Made by a program: the position numbers and the translations under genes. This document shows positions 17,161-27,344 of a stretch of 64,000 bases of DNA, piece by piece (positions within the stretch are counted from its first letter, which is position 1; every line of letters begins with the position of its first letter). The notes under the pieces were generated by a model that saw only the letters and a list, made by a program, of their open reading frames with translations, searched no databases and was not told the DNA's origin. The DNA is from Rosistilla oblonga (GTDB lineage Bacteria; Planctomycetota; Planctomycetia; Pirellulales; Pirellulaceae). The DNA lies in NCBI RefSeq assembly GCF_007751715.1, contig NZ_CP036292.1, positions 3,162,001 to 3,226,000 of the forward strand, given 5' to 3'.

Positions 17161-18159
17161 CTAGGGCTTCGTCGCGCGATCCATTCGCTGTTTCCAGTCT
17201 TCAAGGTACGCGCGGCGCCAGTTGCTGACAGTTTTGGCTCCGGCGCGGTTGCCCGTGGACAGGCCAGGATCGGGATTGTCGGTCCAGTACTGTTTGCCGT
17301 GATCGGTCGCTACGTACGCGCCGCCCCAGTGCGGCGCTGTCGGATCGTTGGCGTCGCCGCGAAGCAAATAGAGCAGCGAAGGCGTGTCTCCCATCTTGAT
17401 GTCCCGTTTCTTCTGGAAGAAGAGATCGCCGAGCGCGCCGTGCCCCTTCACGTTCCGCTCGACGAATTGAAGGTTGCCCCACTCTCCGTCTTGTACGCCG
17501 CCCATGTACATGCCTCGGAAAGTCGTGTCGCTCTCGATCCACCACAGGTCCTTGTGATGCTCGAATAAGTAGTCGCGAGCCGCCGGGTCCTGCACCGTAT
17601 TCCAAGATCCGATCGAATAGAGGCGTATGTGTTCTTTGATCGAAGGATCGTCGTGGATCGCCTGAGCCACGTCGGTGATGCTCCCCCAAACCAGAATCCA
17701 TAGCGGCCGTTTGTCGGCGGCATGCGCACGTTCGATGATCCATCGCGAGCCATCGGTCGGTTGGGACCAGCCTTTCCGCGGTGCCTTGTCGTGAGCCCCC
17801 TGCTTCGCGATCTTCCGCATCGCATCGGGAGCGGGATAGTCGCTCGAATGAGCTTTGAGGTGCGCGTAATCACGGGCATAAGCATCGATCACTTCGATGA
17901 TGTCTTTGGTGCGCCCCGCACCGGGCGGAGAGGCGATGATACCTTCCAGATCCAAAACGTCGGCGTAGAGGAGCAGATGGACCAGCGATTGAAAGTCGTC
18001 GGGATCGGAACCGCCAATGTCGGTCGAGACGATCAGACGCGGACGTTCCCCCTGCAGAGCGCCTCCCGGCGGGGAAGCCGCCATCGCCGTGCTGCTACCG
18101 ATGACGAAAACGAACAGAAAGGCGAGCGAGATGGACTGGCTGTGTTGGGGCGTCTTCAA
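17161..18159 (-). CDS. Secreted DUF1593 (nucleoside-hydrolase-like) protein
   Basis: 332 residues with a signal peptide (SISLAFLFVFVIGSSTAMAA). The mature domain starts RPRLIVSTDIGGSDPDDFQSLVHLLLYAD; the DxGGxDPDD cluster corresponds to the calcium-binding Asp cluster of nucleoside hydrolases. Further matches to DUF1593 are GIIASPPGAGRTKDIIEVIDAYA, PLWILVWGSITDVAQAI, RLYSIGSWNTVQDPAARDYL and the C-terminal GAYVATDH. Members occur in many planctomycetes next to sulfatases and glycosidases and are thought to act on extracellular sugars or nucleosides; the substrate is not known. The gene lies 309 bp from the sulfatase gene and is probably transcribed separately. Confidence 0.88.
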   Translation of the reverse strand: MKTPQHSQSISLAFLFVFVIGSSTAMAASPPGGALQGERPRLIVSTDIGGSDPDDFQSLVHLLLYADVLDLEGIIASPPGAGRTKDIIEVIDAYARDYAHLKAHSSDYPAPDAMRKIAKQGAHDKAPRKGWSQPTDGSRWIIERAHAADKRPLWILVWGSITDVAQAIHDDPSIKEHIRLYSIGSWNTVQDPAARDYLFEHHKDLWWIESDTTFRGMYMGGVQDGEWGNLQFVERNVKGHGALGDLFFQKKRDIKMGDTPSLLYLLRGDANDPTAPHWGGAYVATDHGKQYWTDNPDPGLSTGNRAGAKTVSNWRRAYLEDWKQRMDRATKP

Positions 18160-18468
18160 TGGAAGCTCCTAAGTATCGCAGGAATGCTGTGACCGATCAT
18201 TTGTATTGTGCTTCTTTGGCGGCGGGACCGTTCGTCGCCAACCGCTTTGTTACCGTTACGAATGCGGTGGAGTGAACGATCTTGTCGCCACGCTATCCGA
18301 CTTAACAGGGTGAATGGAGATCCAATCCAATCGGTGAGGCTGGATCCAGAGCGAAGGGAGCGATGGTTGCACTGAAACCGCGGTTTGCTTGTTCGTTGTC
18401 TTCCGAAACATTCCGTGGCGGTCACCAAATGTGTCGGAAAGCCGCGAGCGATCCGATCGGCTTGGTGA
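18160..18468. other. Intergenic gap between DUF1593 gene and sulfatase
   Basis: About 310 bp; presumably contains the promoter of the DUF1593 gene. I see no gene, hairpin or repeat that I can support. Confidence 0.45.
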
Positions 18469-19917
18469 TCACTTCTTCGCTGGAACGCGGCGGCGGACAG
18501 TCCAGTTAGGGTGCTCGACATGCGCCTCGGTCATCATCGCCTCAAGTTGTTTGACGACTTCTGGATTCGCATCGGCCACGTCGTTTGTCTCTCCGATGTC
18601 GTTGCTCAAATCGTACAACTGAGTCTTTCCGGTCATCCATGGCTTGCGGATCGCTTTCCAGTTTTTGGCACGGACCGCTTGCTTGCCGCCGCGCTCGTAA
18701 AACTCCCAATACAAGTATTCGTGTTGCTGTTGCAGTTCCGGGTGGCCGGTGAGAGTAGGAACGAAGCTGATCGAATCGGTTCCCTCGGGCGTCTGCGCAC
18801 CACTTAGCTCAGCCGCGGTTGCCATGACGTCGCCAAAATAGCCGACGTGATCCGAACTTGAACCTGGCGGTGTCGTGCCGGGCCAACGAACGATCAGCGG
18901 AACGCGAATCCCGCCTTCGGTCAGGTCGCGTTTCATTCCACGCAGCGGACCGTTGGGATCGAACCGCTCGGGATCCTGGCCTCCTTCGGCGTGCGGCCCG
19001 TTGTCGCTGGAGAAGAGGACGATGGTCTCGTCGTCGATATCCAGTTGCTTCAATAGATCGAGCAACCGCCCGACGTCGGCGTCCATTCGCGTGATCATCG
19101 CAGCCTGGCCTTTGTCGGGATTAGGCCAATCTTTGTCGGCGTAGATGCCGTAATCGGGAACCTCTTGGCCGTCGCCGATCCCTCGCGCCGCTTCGTTGTT
19201 GGCGTGTGGAATCGTCAGCGACAAATAGAGGAAAAATGGCTTGTGGTTTTCACCGGTCGAGGCGTTCGATTTGATGAAACCCAACGCCTCATCGGCGATC
19301 AGGTCGTGACTGTACGCAACTTTTTTGGTCGCCCAACCGCCCATGAAGCCTCCGTGAAGACGGCCCGTCGATTGGACGACGTTTCCCAAATCAACGCGTT
19401 CTTCGTTCCGCCAGAGGAATTCGGGATAGTAGTTGTGCGCGTGAACCTGATTGAGGTAGCCGTAGAAATAGTCGAATCCTTGTCGCCGCGGCAGCCCCGA
19501 CCGTCCACCGGGGGCGTCGTCGCCGAGTCCCCATTTGCCGCACAAACCGGTCGCGTAGCCGGCTGACTTCAGAACTTCGGCCACGGTGATGTCTTCATCT
19601 CGCAGCGACTGGATTGCCATGTCCGGGCCACCTGCATTGCCGCGGACGTGCGTGTGCCCCATGTGCTGGCCCGTCATCAACACGCTTCGCGACGGAGCAC
19701 AGACGGTGTTGCCGGCGTAGAAATTGGTGAATCGCATCCCCTCAGCCGCCATTTGGTCGAGCCGTGGCGTTTGGATCACCTGCTGTCCATAACAGCCCAG
19801 ATCGCCGTAACCGAGGTCATCGACGAGGATAAAGACGATGTTGGGCTTGGCGGCTTGCGCGATCGACGATGCCAAAAGAGCCAACGCGATGGCGACGATG
19901 CGGTAGGAGGTTCTCAT
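18469..19917 (-). CDS. Secreted sulfatase (type I, CAPSR)
   Basis: 482 residues from the ATG at 19917, which overlaps the stop of the upstream sulfatase (ATGA). A signal peptide precedes [21 protein letters not shown], the metal-binding Asp-Asp start of type I sulfatases. The catalytic motif is [12 protein letters not shown]; its Cys should be converted to formylglycine by a sulfatase-modifying enzyme. [11 protein letters not shown] supplies the second metal-binding pair. This arylsulfatase-A-like enzyme should remove sulfate esters from extracellular polysaccharides. Because it is translationally coupled to another sulfatase, the two probably act on different sulfates of the same polymer. 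The specific substrate cannot be deduced. Confidence 0.95.
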   Translation of the reverse strand: MRTSYRIVAIALALLASSIAQAAKPNIVFILVDDLGYGDLGCYGQQVIQTPRLDQMAAEGMRFTNFYAGNTVCAPSRSVLMTGQHMGHTHVRGNAGGPDMAIQSLRDEDITVAEVLKSAGYATGLCGKWGLGDDAPGGRSGLPRRQGFDYFYGYLNQVHAHNYYPEFLWRNEERVDLGNVVQSTGRLHGGFMGGWATKKVAYSHDLIADEALGFIKSNASTGENHKPFFLYLSLTIPHANNEAARGIGDGQEVPDYGIYADKDWPNPDKGQAAMITRMDADVGRLLDLLKQLDIDDETIVLFSSDNGPHAEGGQDPERFDPNGPLRGMKRDLTEGGIRVPLIVRWPGTTPPGSSSDHVGYFGDVMATAAELSGAQTPEGTDSISFVPTLTGHPELQQQHEYLYWEFYERGGKQAVRAKNWKAIRKPWMTGKTQLYDLSNDIGETNDVADANPEVVKQLEAMMTEAHVEHPNWTVRRRVPAKK

Positions 19918-21335
19918 TGCTTGGTCTCGTAGTAGGTATTCATTTCGCTCCACCATTGCAGCAACTGCGTCTGCATTTCCGCAGTCCGCTGCTGATGGTT
20001 CGCCGCGACGTTTTCCGTCTCGCCGATATCGTTGGCGAGGTCGAACAATTTTAGTTCGCTGCCGTCGGGATTACACAGCAGTTTCCAGTCGTCCTGCCGC
20101 ATCGCCAACTGGGGGCTGATGTTTTCCGGGGTGCCCGGTTTGATGCTGCCGTGGACTCCGTATTCCCAGAAGATCGGGCGATTGCGCACGGTCGGTTTGC
20201 CCAGCAGCGCCGCCGACATGTCCAGTCCGTCCGCACGGTCCATGTCGACTCCCGCGCCGCATAGCTTGGCAATCGTCGGCAACACATCGATCGCTGCCAT
20301 CACGGTCTGATCGTTGGTCGCACCAGCAGGAATCTTTCCCGGCCAGCGGGCGATGAAAGGCATCCGGATCCCGCCTTCGTAGAGACTCCATTTGCGTCCC
20401 CGCAGCGGCCCGGTAAAGCCAGGCGGTTGATGGCCGTCTTTGTAGTATCGCGGCCAGTCGGTCGGCCCGTTGTCGCTGGTGAACAGAACCAACGTATCGT
20501 CGGCCAGTTCCAACGCGTCGATCGTTTTCAGCAACCTGCCGATCTGCCGATCGGTTTCATCGAGGACGGCAAAGAAGTCGACATCGGGCGGGTTGTCCGA
20601 AGCACCTTCCCACTTCTTGCGTTGTTCGTCCGAAGGTAAATGCCTGTCGTGGACGTCGTTCGGGAAGACGCGAAGATAGAACCGTTGGTCGCGATTTTTC
20701 GTCATGAAGTCGATTGCATGATCGACGTAGGTTTCGGTTGTTTTGTGTTTGGGGAGGTCGAGGATCTTGCCCCGTCCATGTTTCCAACTCTGCTCTTGGT
20801 TGCCCGTCTTCTGCCACAAAATCCGGTCGCCGAGGCCTTCGAAAGAGACCAACGATTCGTCAAAGCCGTACGCCTGCGGCAGCGGAGCGTCGCCGACGTC
20901 TCTTCCTCCGCCCATGTGCCATTTGCCAAAGTGAGCTGTCGCGTAGCCGGCCGACTTCAAAAGCTTGGCCAGTGTTGGCGCGGTGGGATCGAGCCAGTCG
21001 GGCATCTTCCGCTGTCGATTCGATTCTCGCGTGGCAAAATACGAATGGATGCGATACCGCTGTTGGTATTGTCCGGTTGTTAAAGCGACTCGCGACGCCG
21101 AACAGATCGGCGAATTGACGTAGAAGTTCGTCAACCGAATCCCTTCGGCGGCCAACCGATCGATGTTGGGCGTCTTCATCGCGGGATTGCCAAAACAACT
21201 CGGGTCGGCGTATCCCATGTCGTCGATGAAAACAACGACGACGTTTGGCGGACGATCATCAGCAAACGCCGCCGGGCTGCAACATACAGTAAGCAGGCAA
21301 GCGATCGCATAAGCGATCCGTTGCAATCGATTCAT
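19914..21335 (-). CDS. Secreted sulfatase (type I, CSASR)
   Basis: 473 residues with a signal peptide ([20 protein letters not shown]). Sulfatase features: [37 protein letters not shown] and [27 protein letters not shown]. The active-site motif is [12 protein letters not shown]: Cys is kept, but the usual Pro of C-x-P-S-R is Ala. C-x-A-x-R is tolerated by anaerobic-type maturases and less typical for the aerobic formylglycine-generating enzyme. It heads a two-gene unit, with the second sulfatase starting within its stop codon. The upstream 427-bp region shared with the divergent MFS gene should contain its promoter. Confidence 0.94.
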   Translation of the reverse strand: MNRLQRIAYAIACLLTVCCSPAAFADDRPPNVVVVFIDDMGYADPSCFGNPAMKTPNIDRLAAEGIRLTNFYVNSPICSASRVALTTGQYQQRYRIHSYFATRESNRQRKMPDWLDPTAPTLAKLLKSAGYATAHFGKWHMGGGRDVGDAPLPQAYGFDESLVSFEGLGDRILWQKTGNQEQSWKHGRGKILDLPKHKTTETYVDHAIDFMTKNRDQRFYLRVFPNDVHDRHLPSDEQRKKWEGASDNPPDVDFFAVLDETDRQIGRLLKTIDALELADDTLVLFTSDNGPTDWPRYYKDGHQPPGFTGPLRGRKWSLYEGGIRMPFIARWPGKIPAGATNDQTVMAAIDVLPTIAKLCGAGVDMDRADGLDMSAALLGKPTVRNRPIFWEYGVHGSIKPGTPENISPQLAMRQDDWKLLCNPDGSELKLFDLANDIGETENVAANHQQRTAEMQTQLLQWWSEMNTYYETKQ

Positions 21336-21762
21336 TCTTCGAGTTCCGTGGGGGAAGTTGTTTGAAGTGGCAGCGCGGCAAGGGCCAACCGCGCTGGCGT
21401 CCTGCCGGAACGACTGGATCGCGGGCGATCGATCATGGGCCCAGCTGGATCGTCGTCAGCGGATGCGGTTGCACCAAGGTTGTGTTCCCACGTGATGAAT
21501 CCGCATCCGGTTTCCATTCCAGCGACCAGCATAACATGAACGATTTGGCGGTGAGTGATTTGTGCCAATCTATCGACGAACGATCTGTCGATCAAACGGC
21601 TGCGGTTTGCGAAACCGATGGCGTTCGCGGAGCGGTCGATTTGCCGAACGCAAAACCGGTGCGAACTTGTTGAACGCGAGCCGGCGAGTCACGTTCGGGA
21701 TTCGCGTAGGGTATCATGCACCGCAGGCACAAATTGGCATCGCAGACAGGAGAGACACTCGC
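21336..21762. other. Divergent promoter region between sulfatase pair and sugar transporter
   Basis: About 430 bp separating the sulfatase pair (minus) from the MFS transporter (plus). No gene is supported. A shared regulatory region for polysaccharide degradation and sugar uptake is plausible from the layout alone; I could not identify an operator. Confidence 0.45.
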
Positions 21763-23100
21763 ATGAACCCACGGCTCTTTATCTGGTCACTGACGTCTGC
21801 GTTGGCAGGTTTCTTGTTTGGGTTCGATACGATTGTGATCTCGGGAGCCGAGCAGGATATCCAAACGCAGTGGCGTCTGGACGGGATGACACATGGGCTG
21901 TGCATGAGTGCGGCGCTCTGGGGGACTGTTTTGGGAGCGGTCTTTGGCGGGCTGCCGACCGAACGCTTTGGACGCCGTAAAACGTTGCTCTGGATCGGCT
22001 GCCTCTATTTCGTGTCGGCGGGCGGTTCGGCACTCGCCGGCGAACAATACACGTTCATGCTCGCCCGTTTCATCGGCGGCGTTGGTGTCGGCATTGCAAC
22101 GGTCGCATCGCCACTGTACATCGCGGAGATCTCGCCACCGGGGCTGCGTGGGCGGCTTGCCGGTATGTTTCAGTTCAACATCGTCTTTGGGATTCTAGTC
22201 GCGTTTGTCTCCAACTATTTGATCGGCAACTATGTCGACGCGGCGGTCGCTTGGCGATGGATGCTGGGTGTGGAAGCGATCCCCGCGTTAATCTACACGG
22301 TGATGTGTTTTACGATTCCCGAGAGTCCCCGTTGGTTGATCACTCACGGCGGACAGCGCGATGCGGGAAGAGAGATCTTCGCAACGGTGAATCCCGACTT
22401 ATCGGAGCAACAGTTGACGGAGCTTGTCGATTCGGTGCAAGCGGGTGGCGGCGAAGCGTCGACGAAAACGCCGTTCTTTACGGGCCGACTGCAGAAGCCG
22501 ATCACACTCGCATTCCTGATCGCCTTCTTCAACCAGCTGTCCGGAATCAATGCGATTCTCTACTTCGCGCCGCGGATCTTTGAATGGACCGGGCTGGGCG
22601 AAAGCGCCGCGTTGCTGCAGTCCGTGGGGATCGGGATCACGAACCTGATCTTCACCTATCTCGGGCTGTGGTTAATCGATCGGCTGGGACGGCGGACGCT
22701 GATGCTGATCGGGTCGTGCGGCTACATCGTCTCGCTTGGACTGTGCACGTGGGCGTTCTGGACCGAAACGTTTCAGATCGTTCCGGCTTGCATCTTCGCC
22801 TTTATCGCCGCGCACGCGATCGGTCAGGGAGCCGTGATTTGGGTCTTCATTAGCGAGATCTTCCCGAATCGCCATCGCGCCGCGGGCCAGGCTTTGGGAA
22901 GCAGCACGCATTGGTTGTTTGCGGCGCTACTGACGCTGGTCTTCCCGACGCTCGCTGCCCAACTTCCACCGGCGGCGATCTTTGGGTTCTTCGCCGGAAT
23001 GATGGTCTTGCAGCTGTTCTGGGTGAAGTTCTTCATGCCGGAAACCAAAGGCGTTCCGTTGGAAGAGATGCAGTCGAGGTTGGGGATTCGAGAGGCCTGA
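21763..23100 (+). CDS. Sugar-porter family MFS transporter
   Basis: 445 residues from the ATG at 21763 (preceded by AGGAGAG); the frame is open upstream but non-coding in character. Twelve hydrophobic segments are visible. Sugar-porter signatures are FLFGFDTIVISGAE in TM1, ERFGRRKTLL in loop 2-3, SPLYIAEISPPGLRGRL (the PLYIAEI.P...RG motif), PESPRWL in the central loop, QLSGINAILYFAPRIF in TM7, DRLGRRTLM, and PETKGVPLEEM at the C-terminus. It should import a hexose or pentose by proton symport or facilitated diffusion. Being divergent from a sulfatase pair, it may take up sugars released from sulfated glycans; this is inference. Confidence 0.95.
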   Translation: MNPRLFIWSLTSALAGFLFGFDTIVISGAEQDIQTQWRLDGMTHGLCMSAALWGTVLGAVFGGLPTERFGRRKTLLWIGCLYFVSAGGSALAGEQYTFMLARFIGGVGVGIATVASPLYIAEISPPGLRGRLAGMFQFNIVFGILVAFVSNYLIGNYVDAAVAWRWMLGVEAIPALIYTVMCFTIPESPRWLITHGGQRDAGREIFATVNPDLSEQQLTELVDSVQAGGGEASTKTPFFTGRLQKPITLAFLIAFFNQLSGINAILYFAPRIFEWTGLGESAALLQSVGIGITNLIFTYLGLWLIDRLGRRTLMLIGSCGYIVSLGLCTWAFWTETFQIVPACIFAFIAAHAIGQGAVIWVFISEIFPNRHRAAGQALGSSTHWLFAALLTLVFPTLAAQLPPAAIFGFFAGMMVLQLFWVKFFMPETKGVPLEEMQSRLGIREA

Positions 23101-23121
23101 TTCGCACAGAGCTTCGCTTGC

Positions 23122-25236
23122 TTATCCGACGTGTCGCAGTGCTTCGATGGGGTTCATCTTGGCAGCTCGCAATGCTGGATAGAGCCCAAACGTCACGCCG
23201 ACGGCGACGGAGATCCCAAACGCGATCGGGATCGACCAGGGGATGATCACCGGTTGCATCGTGAGCACAACTTCGGGCAGCGAATCCATCATCTCAGGCA
23301 TCGCTTTTTGAAGAGTCCAACGGAACAGGTCGAGGACTTTTTCGCAGGTCAGGCCGCCCAGGATCCCGGTGATCCCGCCACCGACGGACAACAGCACCGT
23401 CTCGATCAGGAACTGCCGGGTGATGTCGCGTCGCCGCGCACCGAGGGCTCGGCGGATTCCGATCTCTCGAGTTCGTTCGGTGACCGTGGCGAGCATGATA
23501 TTCATGATGCCGATGCCGCCGACGACCAGCGAGATCCCAGCCAATAGGCCCATCATCGCCATGAACATCAGCCGCGTGTTCTGGGCTTGTTCGAGCAGCT
23601 TCAGCGGGACGCCGACGGTGAAATCGGCAAACAGATGCGTGCGGCCGAGCGCTTGTTCGATCGCGTGCCCGGTGGCGACGGCGTCGCGTTGATCCTTCAA
23701 TCGCAGCGTGATTTGCGACAGCGCGCGGCTGCCGTTGTTGCCGCGCGATGTGACTTCGCCAAAGCGGATCCAATACGTTTCCAGTGGGATGTAAACGTTG
23801 TCCGAAAATTTCTGCTTGTTGCTTGTCTCTTCGACGCTGTCGAGGTCCTCGCGCGACGCGGCGACGCCAACGACGCGGAAGTAGTCGTCGATTACGTGGA
23901 TCGACTTTCCGATCGGATCTTCGTGTTTGAACAGCGTGTCGGCGACTTCTTTTGCTAAGACGCAAACGTTGGCTCCGGTCTCGATATCGCGGTCGATCAG
24001 GAATCGCCCCGAGACCAGTTCCAACCGGTAGAGGTCTTTGTAATCGGGGGTGCAGGCGTTGATCTCGCCCATCATCATCCGGTCGAGATAGCGGAATTCA
24101 CGTCCCGATCGGCGGTAGAAGGGAATCGCAAGATCGACCGACGGGATCGAAGTCTCCAGATGATGCCAGTCCTGTTCGGTGAGTCCATAATAGTAGACCC
24201 GCTTGCCCTGCAATTCGTCGGCGGGCGGGCGAGCGGTTGTCAGGATGATGTTGTTCGCGCCAAGTTCTTCGATTTGTTGGTTCGCTTTCGCCGCGATCCC
24301 TTCGCTGATCGCCAGCAACCAGATCACGCTGGCGACGCCGATGAAGATTCCCAGCACCGTCAGCATCGAACGCAGCGGATGCATCAACAGCGTTTTGAGT
24401 CCCACGCGGACGTCTCGCATCCGCATCCGCAGTTGCGACGGGCGCGTGCGATGCAGCGGCGCGTCGACGACGTCGGTCGCTTCAGCGGGCGGTGCGGGAT
24501 CGCGGAGTCGTTGGTCGAGTTCGACGACGCCATCGCGCAGCCGAACGATCCGGCGGGCGCGTTGAGCGACCTCTTCCTCGTGGGTGACCATCACGATCGT
24601 GGCCCCCTGTTGATTCAACTCCTCGAACAACTCGAGGATCTCCTCGGTCGTCGCGGTGTCCAGGTTGCCTGTCGCTTCGTCGGCGAGGATGAATTCGGGG
24701 TGATTGATCAAGCTGCGGGCGATGCCAGCTCGCTGCTGTTGTCCGCCGGAGAGTTCGGTCGGGCGGTGCTCGCAGCGTTGGCCCAGTCCCACCAGGTCGG
24801 CAAGCGCTTGGCTGCGCTCACGATCCGATGCGCTGATCCCGCCGCTGTAGGCCAGCGGGACCTCGATGTTCTCCAACACATCCAACTGAGGCAGCAGGTT
24901 GTAGGCTTGAAAGACAAACCCGATCCGTTTGGCTCGGATCGCCGACAATTCGTCGTCGCTCAGTTTCGCGACGTCACAATCGCCGATCAGGTATTGGCCT
25001 GAGGTGGGTGTGTCGAGGCCGCCGAGAAGATTTAGAAGCGTGCTTTTGCCCGATCCCGAGGGGCCCATGATAGCCACATAATCGCCGCGGGGGACCTCCA
25101 GTTGGACGCCTTTGAGGACGTGTACCGTCTCGCTGCTTAAGCGATAATCCTTGCAGAGTCCGCGGATGCTGAGCGCGATCTGCGGCGGATCGACGGGACC
25201 TTCAACAGGTGCGGTGTCGGATTGAGCGAGCAGCAT
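23122..25236 (-). CDS. MacB-like ABC transporter, fused ATPase and permease
   Basis: 704 residues. Residues 20-245 are the ATPase: Walker A GPSGSGKST (58-66), Q-loop VFQAYNLLPQ, signature LSGGQQQR (162-169) and Walker B FILADE (182-187). Residues ~275-704 are a MacB/FtsX permease: TM1 (MLTVLGIFIGVASVIWLLAISEG), a ~240-residue periplasmic MacB-PCD domain, then three C-terminal spans including GIGIMNIMLATVTERTREIGIRRALGARRRDI and the closing ALRAAKMNPIEALRHVG. It works by mechanotransmission with a periplasmic adaptor and outer-membrane TolC to expel substrates. The adaptor gene lies 25 bp upstream and a TolC-like gene further upstream, all on the minus strand, making a complete tripartite exporter. 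The cargo is unknown. Confidence 0.94.
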   Translation of the reverse strand: MLLAQSDTAPVEGPVDPPQIALSIRGLCKDYRLSSETVHVLKGVQLEVPRGDYVAIMGPSGSGKSTLLNLLGGLDTPTSGQYLIGDCDVAKLSDDELSAIRAKRIGFVFQAYNLLPQLDVLENIEVPLAYSGGISASDRERSQALADLVGLGQRCEHRPTELSGGQQQRAGIARSLINHPEFILADEATGNLDTATTEEILELFEELNQQGATIVMVTHEEEVAQRARRIVRLRDGVVELDQRLRDPAPPAEATDVVDAPLHRTRPSQLRMRMRDVRVGLKTLLMHPLRSMLTVLGIFIGVASVIWLLAISEGIAAKANQQIEELGANNIILTTARPPADELQGKRVYYYGLTEQDWHHLETSIPSVDLAIPFYRRSGREFRYLDRMMMGEINACTPDYKDLYRLELVSGRFLIDRDIETGANVCVLAKEVADTLFKHEDPIGKSIHVIDDYFRVVGVAASREDLDSVEETSNKQKFSDNVYIPLETYWIRFGEVTSRGNNGSRALSQITLRLKDQRDAVATGHAIEQALGRTHLFADFTVGVPLKLLEQAQNTRLMFMAMMGLLAGISLVVGGIGIMNIMLATVTERTREIGIRRALGARRRDITRQFLIETVLLSVGGGITGILGGLTCEKVLDLFRWTLQKAMPEMMDSLPEVVLTMQPVIIPWSIPIAFGISVAVGVTFGLYPALRAAKMNPIEALRHVG

Positions 25237-25261
25237 GGTATCTCTTCGGTAGGCGGTGGAC

Positions 25262-26713
25262 TCACGAAGTTTCGAGGCTAGGCAGATCCATCTGTTCCAT
25301 TACCTGTTCGGTTCGCACGTTGAGCACGACCTCTTCATTAGCGGACAAACCCGATTCGATGACCAGGTTGGTTTCGTTGGTCGTGCCGACGACAACCTCA
25401 CGCGTTTCCAGCGTTCCATCTTCGTTTGGCAGTGCACAGAAGTATTGCCCTTCGCGCTCGATCACCGCTTCGATTGGAACTTGCAACGCTTGATCGATCC
25501 GTTGCACAAGGATGTTGACTTCGGCTGTCATTCCCGGACGCAAGTCGCGCGGTGGATCGGTGATCTCGACCTCGACGACATATTCCTTGACGTGCGACAT
25601 GTAGACGCTGATCGCGGGCAACGGATATTCGCTGACCGTCGTCACCTTGCCGGTCAGAGAGAGGTCGGGCATCGCATCGAGCATCAGTTCGGCGGTCAGC
25701 CCGGGGCGAACGTGTCCGATCCGCGATTCGTGGACCAACGTCTTAACACGCATCTTTTTGGGATCGGGGAGATTGATGATCGTTTGCCGTTCGCGAACCG
25801 GCATCCCCTCTTCGATCATGATCTTGTTGGCACTGCGGGTCTGATTGTTCGCGTAGACAACCTGTCCGGCGACGGGAGCCCAAATGCGGCACTTCTCAAT
25901 TTGGTCTTCGATCTCTTCGAGCTGGACCTTGTCGAGTTCCCAGGTCTTGGTTCGCGATTGCAAACGCGATTCGGCGGTCCGAATTTCGGCTCGCAACTGA
26001 GTTAACATCTTCTCTTTCGTGAAGGTGTTCAAAACGGCGAGTTTCGTTTCGGCAACGCCCAGTTCGTTGCGAGCCTTTTCGACGGCAAACGTATCGGCTT
26101 CCAATTGAGCTTCGGGAATGTAACCCCGCTCGGCCAGACGCTTGCTGTAATCGAGGTACTCCTCGGCGCGGCGTTTGTTTTCTTGAGCGACAAAAACCTC
26201 GCTCTGCTGTTGAGCCAACTTCTCTTTGAACGTTCCCTCTTCGTATTCGCTCAATTCCAACTTGGTCGAATCGACTTTCGCCTGAGCTTCGATCACCGCC
26301 GATTCGCTGTTGCTGCAGACGATCTGTTGTTGGATCAATTGGGTCTGCAGCGCTGAATCGTCCAAGCGGACCAAGAAGTCACCAGCTTCGACCCATGTTC
26401 CCTCGGGAACGATCTCGATGATGTTAGTGCCGGCGGAACCCGAGCGGCGATTGACTTCGCAGCGGACCTCGATGTTGCTGGAACTTTCGACTTCGCCCCG
26501 TTCGAGCACCGTGTGCACAAACGGTTCCATGGTAGCTGTTGTTGTGAGGTAGACCGGCTTGGGAGCTTCGACAAAAAAGCCTTTCACCGAATCGACCATG
26601 CTACCGAAGAACTGGCCGACCACTCCGCAGACCAGGAACATGCCCAGGGTTGCTGCAAAGATGGTGGTACTTGCCGAACCGCGCCGCTGGCGTTTGCTGT
26701 TTTGCATTTGCAT
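25262..26713 (-). CDS. Periplasmic adaptor (HlyD/MacA-like) of the ABC exporter
   Basis: 483 residues from the ATG at 26713 (in-frame TTG at 26734 is less likely). An N-terminal membrane anchor (TTIFAATLGMFLVCGVVGQFFG) precedes a first lipoyl/barrel half (VHTVLERGEVESSSNIEVRCEV... GTWVEAGDFLVRLDDSALQTQL), a long alpha-helical hairpin (about 150-290, rich in Glu/Gln/Lys: QAKVDSTKLELSEYEE, AQQQSEVFVAQENKRRAEEYLDYSK), the second lipoyl half (CRIWAPVAGQVVYANN) and beta-barrel/MP domains (PGLTAELMLDAMPDLSLTGKV, LRPGMTAEVNILVQ). It bridges the MacB-like transporter to an outer-membrane channel. The hairpin is long compared with MacA, and the stop is 25 bp before the transporter start. Confidence 0.92.
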   Translation of the reverse strand: MQMQNSKRQRRGSASTTIFAATLGMFLVCGVVGQFFGSMVDSVKGFFVEAPKPVYLTTTATMEPFVHTVLERGEVESSSNIEVRCEVNRRSGSAGTNIIEIVPEGTWVEAGDFLVRLDDSALQTQLIQQQIVCSNSESAVIEAQAKVDSTKLELSEYEEGTFKEKLAQQQSEVFVAQENKRRAEEYLDYSKRLAERGYIPEAQLEADTFAVEKARNELGVAETKLAVLNTFTKEKMLTQLRAEIRTAESRLQSRTKTWELDKVQLEEIEDQIEKCRIWAPVAGQVVYANNQTRSANKIMIEEGMPVRERQTIINLPDPKKMRVKTLVHESRIGHVRPGLTAELMLDAMPDLSLTGKVTTVSEYPLPAISVYMSHVKEYVVEVEITDPPRDLRPGMTAEVNILVQRIDQALQVPIEAVIEREGQYFCALPNEDGTLETREVVVGTTNETNLVIESGLSANEEVVLNVRTEQVMEQMDLPSLETS

Positions 26714-27344
26714 CGGAGGGTCCACCTGCGGCAAGCAGGCGTCTCAATGGGAGGTGGGGGAGGGTGTGGGTGTCGATGGTTGGCCGCGAGCTACGCGGTC
26801 CGGGTGGGACTTCGTCTAGAAGTTCGACTTATTGTAGCACGTCTGGCGAACCCTGTCAGGGCGATTGCGGATGTGACGATTGTTAATTCTAGCCCCCTGA
26901 AATCGAATACAACGGCCTCATAAAGCCCAATTCGCCCGTCCCAGTTGCCCTAACCGCTAATACACAAAGCAAAACAAGGGGAGTGGGTGAGAGAACCCGG
27001 TGGAACGCCCCCTGAAAATGTCGCAGATTTTGGCGTACGCCCGTGCAGGACCGCTGCGATTGCACCAAACAGAGTGGGACGCGGCGATGTATGACGTCTG
27101 GCGTCATGCGGCGCAACAGCTTGCCGCCAACAGAAAGGATATGGAGCTCGAATTCAGATCCGGGGCGAGCGAACGGGCCCGGGGAACCTTCTGCTCTGCT
27201 CTGGCGATTAGCAAGCCGCGTTTGCGCGGAGCCCTTGGGCGCTCAAGCCACTGCAGGGCTTATAGAAATGACGCAACGACATCATCAACCGTGAGGCCGA
27301 TGATGTCGTCGAGACTTTTGTTGCGATGTCGGCGTTTCGGCCGA
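26714..27344. other. Intergenic gap in the exporter cluster
   Basis: About 630 bp between the TolC-like gene and the adaptor gene. Open frames here show no family similarity. A perfect 11-bp inverted repeat (27276-27286 with 27299-27309) lies downstream of the TolC-like gene; the rest presumably includes an adaptor-transporter promoter. Confidence 0.45.
27276..27309 (-). terminator. Hairpin downstream of the TolC-like gene
   Basis: ACGACATCATC (27276-27286) pairs perfectly with GATGATGTCGT (27299-27309) around a 12-nt loop, 36 bp past the stop of the minus-strand TolC-like gene. The following minus-strand run (tgcgtcattt) is only weakly T-rich, so it may be a weak terminator or an RNA 3'-end stabiliser. 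Confidence 0.45.

Noticed and set aside
24160-25002. 280-codon plus-strand frame inside the MacB-like gene
   Set aside because: It lies antisense to clear ATPase motifs and has no family features.
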